From Dastarcus helophoroides (Eukaryota; Arthropoda; Insecta; Coleoptera; Bothrideridae), in NCBI GenBank assembly GCA_028583605.1, contig CM053326.1, positions 7,200,587-7,264,586 on the forward strand: 64,000 nt of DNA, read 5' to 3'. Below the pieces are notes generated by a model, which had not been told where the DNA came from, made no database searches, and saw only the letters and a program-made list of their open reading frames with translations. Positions within the stretch are counted from its first letter, which is position 1, and each line of letters begins with the position of its first letter. Below, one piece after another: positions 42,501-54,500 of the stretch. Made by a program: the position numbers and the translations under genes.

Positions 42501-45500
42501 AATTAGCCGTATTTTTAGCCATTTAAGGTCATTATTTCATTTTAAAAAATTACATGCGGCTTGTGATTAGAGTTGGTCATCAGATAAAAAGTATCCAACA
42601 TCGGTGAGGTAAAATCAGCAAAATTAATATTCTTGTTTGTTTCATATTTACTTTAACAAACTTAAGCCTTATCGAATTTTTTTTATATTGAATGAACCAT
42701 GTATTTCGATGTTCTACATCCGCGCCATTTTTTTATAAAGGTATAAACATAATGATGCAGATGAGAAAAATTCCCACTTGGCAATTGCCCCATAATTATT
42801 ATAAATTATAGACTTCCAAAATGGGTGTTCTCAATTACCCCAATATTTTTGACTGTCACTAAAAGCGAGGGGGTAATTGTAAATTGAATTTTTTTGCAAA
42901 AATTTTCACACAATTTGCATATTTAACAATATAAATTGACATAAAACTTCCTAACTGACTGTATCAATCATATAGATGCCCCAATTTAATGTTCGTTAAG
43001 AATATATGAGGTTTTAAACTTCAAGCTTTCAAAAGCGTGTACTGTTACTCCACTACATGTAACAAAAAATAAGAATTTTAATATTTATACATAATATATG
43101 AACGTACATTGTACAATATACAGGGTCCCCCCACGAAAAGTTGACTTCTCTTATAATTAGAAAACCAAGAAGTATTTTAGAATTTGCCGAAACTTTCTTT
43201 TTGATAATCATTTTTGATGATTAATCCAACTTGATATGTTTATCCCCCTAACCCTCATCAACCCTCATTTTAAAATTTCAAATTGAACGACCAGACTTGT
43301 AGTATATCACTTCAAAGCCCTTTCCTTTGCGAATACAACGGTGTACTCTATTTAATAATTGATTGAAAATTAAAAACGAAAAGTTGACAAACCGACATTT
43401 GTTTAGCTGACCTATTTTTGGCCTTATAAGTACACATAGGTCCTGATATAGAGCCCGTTCTGATCTTTTTTGCAAGAACCACTTGGTATAGCATCAAGTT
43501 CTCGAAAAGTATATCCTTTTTGAGACTTCCTATCAGAAATAGCTTTTGCACTGTCGGTTTTATCTAAAAAGTTCTGTAATTTGGCTTTCGTCTTCACAAT
43601 GTCGCGAACCGTTTATTTTTTAATGTTATATGTTTTACCCAATATAGCAACACTTTTGTTTTTTTCGAATTGTTTCAACATTTCTATTTTTGTTCTATAG
43701 AAAACATTGCGTTTACGCTTTTCGTTAGCACGGCTACATTGTATTTCGGGTTTGTTTACGTTTAACCAACTGTTTGGCCGGCTAAAATGCAAGATTTTTG
43801 AAGCATACAAAACAGTCGAAGACAGCAAATTCCTGTGCAGTCCAGGTTGAGACAGTGAGGACTTCTGTCTACGGAAACTCTTTTTTTCTATAGAACTCCC
43901 AAGCTGTGGAACTCGTTACCGAAGGAACTTTCCCCAAAAATTACAACCTATCCTTGTTTAAAAAGTCCATATTTCCTTGCTCCCGCATCCTAATCGCAGT
44001 GCTTTGAAGGCCTAATGAGGTGGCCCTTTACGAGTGGACTTAAACTTAAAAAAAAACAAGCAAACACCCATAAATTGGGGATTCCCTGAGATGAAAGTCT
44101 TCTCGCGATGCGTTCTGATTTAAAGCGCCAATGTCTGACCGATAGCCATGGGAAATCCATTGTCCGGATAAAGCGCACACGGATAATCGACGTGCTGCTG
44201 TATTTTGAAAAAAAACTAAATTTCAAAAGAAATTCAAAATTTATAAAATACAATTTAAAGATTAATAACAATCTACAAAAATAATTCCTAAGTTTTCAAG
44301 TTTAAGACCGGAATGTTGATAAAATTCACTTAGCAATTCAACACTTTCAGAAAAATATAAATTTCAAAGACAAGGTCGAAATGAAGCAAAATTTTGTAGT
44401 AGTTTTTCTTTACCTGAAAATCCAAAATTTTTCAATGTCCTATTTTTCAATTTTTCGGTTGAAATTTATTAATTTTTACTTTTAAAAAACCTCAAAATTT
44501 ATGTAAAAAAAATTTTCTATTTTCTAACATTCATTTTTAAAATTCATTCAAAACATCAAAGTTAAAATTTTGAGAAAGTATTTATTTGAATTCTTACAAT
44601 TTGTATATCTTTTTTATTTTGATTTGAACTGAAAATTTATCTACTTATTTATTTTTCTAAAAATGATAACTTTTGTTCGAAATTTAGACTTTAATCTGTA
44701 AATTTAGCCTTTTTTCAAATTCGAGATTAATCTCAAAAATAAAAAACCAGTTTTGAGAAAATGTTTTTTTTTAACTGCCACAGCACTTTGTCTAAAAATT
44801 TTGAATTTTGAACTTTTTCAGAAAGTTCGAATTCAAACTAGAAATAAAAAAACCGAATTTTTGATAAAAATAGTAAAAATAAATTCGAAGTTTCCAAAAT
44901 TCATAATATTTCAATTTCAAACTCGAATACTCAACAAAAAATGTTGTATTAACGCAGGCGAGAACCAAGAAATTCGGGAATCACTCAAATAAATTGAAAC
45001 ATTTCTGGAGTATTCTATCCTTTTAAGTTATTCCATATTAGTTTTTACAGAACCTTTCAAATCATTTAGATGTAGAAATGAAATCACTCTGTCTCACTTT
45101 AAGGGCCCTGAGAAAAATCATACTACAACCAAAATTTGTCGATCTATAACTGAACGGGGTTTTTTTATCGGCACATTTTATGCTATCAGATTTGGATTGG
45201 AGTTTTATAAAAACGGAACGCAGTATTAACGATTTGTTTGGCACTTTTCAGGACGTTTTGGTTGACGTTTTCTCTATTGCATTTCCTGAAAGGGTTATTC
45301 ATGAGAAGTCCAAAAGAGACAAACGGGTCAGCTGGTTCACACAGGATCTCAAAAATATGAGAAACTACTTGAATTTAACAGGAGATCTATTAAAACAAAA
45401 ATTTTCGAATGAAGCGAGTCTTGAGTAAAATAACTGTAAAAAAAATATAGGAATTCCATTAAGCAAGCTCGCAAACGTGCGAAGGATGCATTTATTCTTT

Positions 45501-48500
45501 CTTATCTAAAAGTATGTGGGAATTCTCAAACTCTAAGCGTCACGTGAAGTACTCCAACAATTGTTCATCTATATCCCCTGACACATTTAATAACTATTTT
45601 ACGTCTATCGCTAAAAATAAGATTGCCAACATTAAATCAGTAATCGACCCTATGGATTTAATCGATAAAAGAATAACACCAGAAATTAGTTTTAGTTTTA
45701 GATCAGTCATTCTTATTGAAACTACAGACAGACAGATGAGTCTCAAAAATAGTCGCACTCGAGACATTTACGGTTTAAATGCGTAATTTTTAAAAGGAAA
45801 TATAAATCATTTAATAGGCTCTTTAAGTATTTAATAAACAAGTGTTTCCAATCTGGACAATTTCCTGATTGTCTTAAACTAGCCTCTGTTATACCTCTAT
45901 TGAAGAACGGAAATAGAGAAGAAATCTTAAACTATCGACCCATATCTTTTTTCCAGTTTTGTCAAAGATTGTCGAGAAGGCTATAAGCTTAAGAATTTCT
46001 GAATTTTTTGAAAAAAATATTTTTTTTCTAAATCTCGGTTCGGTTTCAGAAAAGGTTTGAGTACCTCTGATGTCATTTTGCATATTGTTAACATGTGTAT
46101 CACTTGTTTCTGAAAGGGTCAGTTTAATATATCTCTATTCCTTGATCTAAGTAAAGCATTTGATTGTGTAGATAGAGATTTACTAATCAGGAAACTAAAG
46201 ATATATAACTTTGAACACAATAGTATTAATTTGTTTCATTCCTACCTCTCAAACAGATATCAAGTGGTTAAAATTAATGGAAGTGAATCGTCTAGACAAC
46301 CAGTGTCAATTGACGTTCCCCAAGGCTCCATACCAGTTCCTCTACTATTTCTAATTTTCATAAATGATCTACCTGAATTTATGAAACCTTTTCAAATTAT
46401 TTTGTATGTATCCTTACCACAAAAGACGATATCGTAGAAGTTGAACAAATTCTCATACTGCACAGGAAAAAGCACTCGAATGGTTCTCTGCTAATCGACT
46501 CTGTATGAACTTGAATAAATCGCAGCAATTGTTATTCCCGCTTAAAAATCAGCAATTGGATACTGATCCAAATTCGCCGAGAACGGCTAACTTTCTTGGA
46601 GTACTACTAGATTCTACATTAACACGGAACAATCATGTAGATTACGTTGCAGCAAAGCTTTGCAAGAATATTTTCGTCCTAAGGAATCTCTCTTCAATTA
46701 TTTTAGAGCACACACTACGTGTTCCATATTTCGGACTATGTCACGCGTTATTATCCTATGCGATCCTTGCTTGGGGCAATTCTTCGGGTAAATTTAGAAT
46801 TTTTTAATTGCAAAGAAATGCAGTCCGAATTGTCGGTGGATTGAGTTATCGCCAAGAATGCAAATGTGCCTTTATAAAGTTTGGCATATTGACTTCCATG
46901 TCTGTATATTCTACATTGTCTTATTCATGCCTTTAAGAACCAACAGGGGGTTGCTTTATAGCATAATGTTCATAACTATGATACACGAAATAATCATCTT
47001 CTTAAGCTTGATTTCTACCGTCTTCAAAAAAGTCATAATTCATTTTATTACTTATCTTTTGCCTTTCTTAATAAATTGCCGACTCAAGTAAGACTGAATA
47101 GTGAAAAAAAATTAACAACAAAATAAAGAAATTCTTAATTTAACAAGCCTTTTTTAATATAAATGAATTTCTGCTTTTTAATAATATTGATGATTACTTC
47201 TAAGTTTTAATTTTGTGCGCTCTTTTTATAATTATTCCATGTATTTTAATTGTATCATTATGGTTTGTTAGTTTTAGCTTTTTAAATTGTAGATAATACT
47301 ATCATATTATTTCTTTAACATGTGTAAACCTACTTTTGTGTATCACGAATAAATAAAATAAAAAAAAATAAAAAATAAAAATATAGACAATTGCCTGTAT
47401 ACGTCAATCTGTAAAAAATTGTATAATAGATTCAGCTATTTTTGCAGGGGACTGGACAGCTCTTCGTGTACCCAATGTGTTTCACTTTTCAAGAGATTAG
47501 CGAAAGAAGGAAGAACGATAGTTTGCACAATCCATCAGCCATCAGCTCTCCTTTTTGAAATGTTTGACAATCTGTATGCCCTATCCGAAGGAAAGTGTAT
47601 ATACAACGGATCCATTAGCTCATTAGTCCCCGATCTAGCCAAATTAGGTCTTCAGTGCCCCTCATACCACAACCCCGCCGATTTTTGTAAGATTTATTCA
47701 ATAATTTGCCATATGCAAGTCTTTACACATATTATTTCAGTAATGGAAGTCGCAATTGGTGAATATGGATCCAACATGGATATTTTGGCGGAAGCTGCCA
47801 AAAATACGTACTCGAAGAAACTTTCAGAAAATGTCAAAGGTATTTATTTTAATTTATTTGGTTTTTGTTTGATTGAAGTGTATTTATTGCAGAAAAGGAA
47901 AGTATGTCTGCATCTAAACACACTAGACCTTCAGTTGATGAAGCCGTACCTACCCTCCCTCCCACGCCCGCTGCGACGATAATGCAGTTCTTGTTGTTAT
48001 ATAGGAGGAATTTGCTGCAAACAAAAAGAAGTTATGTAAGTATAATTTTTTGACAATTAGTTGTTCAGTCTTCAAGGGGTCAACAGCACCGATCCGATAT
48101 TGCAATAGTAGGAAAACCAGGCACATACGTAGTCGAAACATTAATATTTATTAAAAATGTATTTACAATGTACGCTTTTTATAATATGAAAGATATCTCA
48201 GTTATAACGTCAATAATTTTAAGACGTATTTGAAAGGCTTAGATAATAAAGACAGAAATTCGGAAAAAACTGATATTCCACCTTTTAATAGAGGGGCAAA
48301 TCAACCGATAAATTTTCCCCTTAAAACGTGCTACTGCTTCGCAATAAACTCCTGATAAATGCTGTTTAGAACTTTATACATCAACAGACGCTTATCGTGT
48401 GTCGATTAGTTGGCAAGTGCAAAGGAGGCAACAAAAAATATCGAGGAATCGCCGAGCTAATGGACAGCAAATAAAACTAATACGAAAATAATTGTGTCTG

Positions 48501-51500
48501 TATTTAAAGCTTTGGTTGTTTTAATCAACCGGTCTGACAAAAACTAAAAGAGGAATTCTAAAAAATAAATAAAGACGAATCCACAAAATTAATGTTCAAA
48601 GCTCAAAGAGCCAGGATACGTAATTTCGGAGCATATTAGCCACATCTTGAGTTAGGTTCTTGTTTATGAAAGATGCACTAACGAAGGAATTTCCTAACTA
48701 AAGTCAGAGTAGTTAAAGGATAACTTAAGTGTTTATTTGTTTTTTATTTATTTGGGGGTTATGAAGTCTTATGAAGATAAAATAATGGTTCGTTGGTAAA
48801 CAATATTGGGTTTAAAAAGTTTTCGTCGAAATTACATGTTTCCCTCATAAATTCACAAATCTCGACACGTTTGTAAGGATCTTCGAAAAATATCTCCGGA
48901 GTATTAGACACTTTATCACATTCGCGACTTTAAAGATTTTTTAGGAATCCTTGAGGCCAAAAATATAATTTATTCACTTGTACATACGTCTTCATCTTTT
49001 AATAAGCTAAGCAATGTTTTGTTTCTCCCAATTTACAATTGACCAGCCCTCGCACTGTTCATCTTCTTATTTAACGATATCGGAACCAGAGATATCCCGA
49101 AAAAGGGTTGAATTATGGAAATTATATGAAACATGGTTCTTGTAGGTTCCTGGGTGGAAATTTAACGATTTAAAAGTTACCTTAGTCTCATGATGTTAGA
49201 GTGAAATTTTTTAGTTTTCTTGTGTGGTAAATTAGTTACAGAGATTTTTGTTTTACATTACAAGGGGTGATACTTACGAGAAATCGCTTGTGTTTAAAAT
49301 GTTTTAACGTTTTAGTACCCCTTAATTAAATATTTTAGTTCTCCAAGTTTTTCTTTCTTAGACAGACAAATCTCATAAATGTTGAATCGAGTAAACACTT
49401 TTTGAATGATGAATATTTATATTTTTTGGTTATTTTCTTCGCACTTTATCCACTTTTAAGAACTGATTCAAGTAATAGTTTTTGCTTAGCTGATGACTAG
49501 AGCCCGGAAGTTGTGGCAATTGCAATTTTTTTGCCATAAATGCAATCTTTTGGAATTTTTTCTTTTAGTGCAATTGTATCACTAGTGCAATTTTTATGCA
49601 AATTTTAGGTATTTGGAAAATTCAACATTATAAATTTCCCCGCTGCTTATCATTCATGAATTAATGATAATTAATAATTGATAGCTGCGAATGGGTATTC
49701 GCAATAACTCAATTAGAAAAGCAAGGCATATTTTTAAGCGAATCTATAAAAATTGTAGAAGGTGCGTATAATTTAGTAAACAATGTAACAGAAAATAAGG
49801 GCAAAGTATTTCAGATGAAAATAAAAAACGTTCTTGAGAAGAATTTAGGGTACCCTTTACTTTTAGTACATTTGTAAAATACTTGAAGGAAGAAGTGTCT
49901 TCTGTATTCTTGTAGTACTACCGCATTACAAGTTGGCTCCTATAACTATTGTAGAAGTAGAAAGATCCTTCTCTATTTAAAAGTACATTCTATATGACCG
50001 TAGGTGTACTTTCACGGAAAAAAAAACTTAGAAATGTATGTTGTAATAAATTTTAATGCCGATTTAGCTTAATGTATTGTTTATATAGATTAAAAGTAAT
50101 GATATTTTTAGTGCAATTATTGAGTTTTTTTGCAATTTTTTCCATTTTATTTGTCAATTTATGACGCAATTTTTGAGTGCAACAACTTCCGAGCTCTACT
50201 GATGACAGCTCAGTATTAACATATATATATTTTTTTCTTTCCAGATGTTCTTATTCAATAGACTCGTAGTTCACATATTCATAGGATTCGTTTTTGGATA
50301 CTTATACCGAGGAGTTGGAACAGGTGCTGATACAGTTTTGGGAAATTATGTCTATCTCTATGGTTCCGTCCTCCTTTTAGTTTATACAGGAATGATGGCT
50401 GTTACATTAACATGTAAGTAAGACAAATTTGAAATAATTGCGCCTAACATTTTTAATTATTGCTTATTCTGAGACTTATTTTATTATTATAACAAAATGT
50501 AATTATAGAATTTAGTACTTAAGGAATTTTTCTAGAAAAATTTGATAAAGGGAAGCGGCCGCGATAATGAAGCAAACGGCAAATAAGCGCTCCAGAAATG
50601 TCCGCAAACGATAAGCCTTATCTGTATGGATTTAGTCTAAAAAACCGGGAGGGTATATAAACGCGGTCGGCTTTTCGGCTTTCCCTCAGTTAGTTAGTCA
50701 ATGAATAAGTTAGTTAATTAAACAGTGTTAGTGAGTTAATTAATCAGTTGTAGTGTCCCGGAATCAGTTTGGACATAAAGCGATTACAATTCACGAAGTA
50801 TTAATCATTCGAACCGATAAGGCTCAACATTATTATTATTTTCCCTTCTCTCTTCAGTGTTCAGAGTTTTATATTTTATGGCATTTTAACAAAGATTAGA
50901 ATCATTGTAATGTATAATTCTATGTTGTATTTTATATTCAGTCACAAAATAGTTGTAAAATTAATACTATTGCTTAAAAAAGCAAGCTTTTGCGGCAGTA
51001 TTATCTTTCTCATTTATTTTCTATAATTTCACATGTCGTAAATTATATTTATGACTAAATGTTTATTTAATTTGCCACTTATTAATACTTTTTACACTCT
51101 CTGGACCTTTTTGCCAATTAAATTTAACCTTGTCTTTTACAATTATTGTAGTAAGCATAGTAGACCCAGACCTGGATTGCAGAGTCTGTTAACCTTAATT
51201 TTGAATCATTAATTCATGGAGCTATAAAACATCAAAAATTTACCCATTGATATTCAGATATTTTATTGCCGCTTACGAATGCAAAGCGCAAATTATTTCA
51301 TTTGTTAAGGATGCGGCTTAAGTTGACTAATACTTAATTATTGCAATTTATGATATGCATCGAATCAAATGTGTGACTAACGTCATTATATATTTTAAAT
51401 AATAACACTGGGCGTGAAAATGCAGTAATTATCTGATCCAGAAGAACTTTGCAGGATGTGAATCATTTGTATGCGTCAATGGCTTATTTGCGTTTTTTAA

Positions 51501-54500
51501 TTGTCATGTATAAACTTGGAAATATTTACTTATACGTCTCCAAGTCTACGAATTAAACTATACCAAAAGGCGTCAAAAGTCAGCGGCGGCACACTTAAAA
51601 GGAAGACAAGGGCTTACAGTTAAATATTACAACATTTGTTTAATACATTTCGAGTTTTTATTATTAAAATTTTTGATATCAATAAAATTTTTCTCAAAAT
51701 TTTAAATTTCAATTCGAAACTTACAGAATATAATTTATTTAAACCAGTTTTTTTTTCGGAACTTCGATTTGCATGCTGGAAATAAATTCTAGAATAATTT
51801 TAATTTCTATATATTCCCTGTTTCAACTTTAAACTAGGAACTTCCGATTGCTAGAGATTTAGATTTATTTTTCGACCTTTTCACTTTATTTTAATTTTTT
51901 TTTCAAGATTTCAATTTTATGCTAATATTTTTTTTGATTCCAAAGCTTACACTTTCAATTTTTTACTTTTTTAAAATGTCTACCAATTCAACCTCTTTTT
52001 TTTATTATATTAGAAATTTCGAAATTATTATAAATCTTTCTTGAAATATTTAAATTTATTTATATAAATAATTATGTTGATTCCTTTTTTTTGACAAAAT
52101 TTCGCATCTACGTAATTTTATCCTTGACTGAAAACTCAAAGTTTGGACTTTTTGCAGAGATTCTTTTTCGAAACAAACTTAAACTCGAAATTTTTTAAAC
52201 GTTTTAAGCTTTTTCAAAAATTAACCTTTTTTTATCACAATTGCAAATTAACGAGTATTTCGAGTATTATTGTATTTTCCGAATATTTTGATTGAACGTT
52301 CGATTTTTAAGAATTATAAAACTTTTTTAGCATTAATCTGGAAACATTAACTTCTTTCTCGTAATTTTGAGCTCAACAGTGTCACTTTTCCTTAAACAGC
52401 GTTTTTTCCCTGATGTTTTAACTTCAACAAGAAATTTACACTTTTTTTTTCGAAATTTCTAATTTAAACGGTAAAGTCGAATTTTTATTTAAAAAGAACT
52501 GTTTTAACAAAAATATCAATTTCACTTTCAGACTCCAATTTTTTCGAATTTAAAGTCGTTTTCTTAAGAAAAACCATAAACACTTCAAATTTGAACTCTA
52601 ATCCGATAATTAGTAAAAGGTTTTTTTTTAAATTTTAAACCAAAAATTTTAGGAACAACAAACAAGTTTAATTTTAAGGAAATTCGAAAATTTAAGGAAA
52701 GTTTCAAACTGGAATTCAAAGTTTTGCTTAAAAGTCGAAATTTTGAGATTAAAATAAGTGCTAAGATGCTCGATCCCAACATGAATAAAATGAACATGAA
52801 CAACATCAGGATGAAAGTACATATATTGTGCAGTGGCGGCTGGTAACTTTTTGACAGGGGGTGCGCAGATGCAAAAACAGGGCTTCGAACCGGAACTGAA
52901 GCGAAAACCGGAAACCGAATAAAAACCGTTATTTTTGTAGCAACGAAAACCGGAACAGAACCGGAAAAAAATAACGGTTTATTTTGGTTCGTTGAATTTG
53001 TATGTTCTTGAAACAATTTTTACTTTACCCTAAAGTTTGGGATTTTTTTAGAAATTTCCTTTTCAAAAGTTTACACAACTTCATGCAACTTTGATCTCAA
53101 AATTATGAGTTTACTTTAAAGAATATTTTTTTGAAAGTTCAATTAGAAACCTACAATTTCCACTCTTTCTAAGAAAATGGTGATTTAATTCTAAAAATTT
53201 TAAGCCCAATTGAATTTTAAGTTGTATAACTTGAATATTCTTTTTTCATAATTTTTGGTTCTGTTTTGAAATTTGGACCCTTTTCTTCAAAATATTTCTT
53301 TTCTTTTCCTAAAATTTCGAGTTTAAAATACAAATTTTATGTGCTATTGTAAATATGGACTGAAGCAGTGAAGTCTTTTTCATTGAAGTCCAGTTTCCTG
53401 GCAATTTTATTTGCAAATTTATATTTTTCCGAAAATTCCAACTTTTTCTTCAGAAGCAAACACTCAAATTTTTGTTTTTTTTCTCTCAAACTTAGATTTT
53501 GCCCTTTAATAATATAATACCCTCGTTTTATGAGGTTATTAATAAAAATTTCGAGTTGCCTTAAATTTTTACTTTCAAATTTCACTTCCAATTTAGATAT
53601 GCCAATTTTTTTCTCGAAATTTGAAAATCTAAAGATTTTTTACCTATGCCTGACTTCATAAAACTTCCGAAAATCTCAAAATTTGTGATAAAATCTTGCT
53701 ATTTCTAATTTTTCCTGGAAATTGGGAATTTCAGTCAAAATTTCAAGAGAAAAATACGAACATTTATATTCCAATTTAAAGACGGGATCTTGAAATTGAA
53801 GTCGAAATTTTAAGGGTAAACTTGGAACGATGACATGTTAGAAAATGTCCAATTTAAACTTCCAATTTTTATCTGGTTTTGTTTACGCTATATTTCACTT
53901 TTTTCTTGAAACTTTGATTTCCGCCTCGAAGCTGCGATTTTTTTTAGATTGTTTTAAATTTAGGCAGCTTTAAAATCGAAATTTAGTTAAATCTTTTGTA
54001 GAATTCGTTCAAAATTTAAAAATTGGTAATTTGAAAAATTAGATTCTTAGCGAAAATTAAAATTAAATTTTGAAAAAATGTTAAAGTTATCACAAAAACT
54101 CGAACTTTTGAAAAAAAATGGAGATTTCGAAAAAACTTTAAATTTTGGATGAAGCTATATTTAATTTCGAAAAAAGTCCCAATTTTGATGATAAAAGGTA
54201 ACACTTTTCAAAAAAAATTAAAATCCTGAAAAAATTCGAATATTTCAAAAATTTGCAGTTTTGAAAAAAGTGAAAATTTTCTGGAAAAAGTCGGAATTAT
54301 CAAATAAAAAGAAGTTAAAACTTCAAGAAATAGTAAAAATTTTGAGCTGAAGTGGAAATTTTCAAAAAAAAAAGGTAAATGTTTTGAAAAAAAATGTTTC
54401 AGCATAATCATATTATAAAAAATCCACACTTTTGAAAAAAAGAGGAAATTTTCCAAACAAAATCAATGTCTGAAAAAGTTATAGCTTCTAGAAAAAGTCG

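Noticed and set aside
52585..53016. 143-codon minus-strand open frame
   Set aside because: It crosses the end of the hAT-type element and its target duplication and is made of repetitive, low-complexity sequence; no domain.
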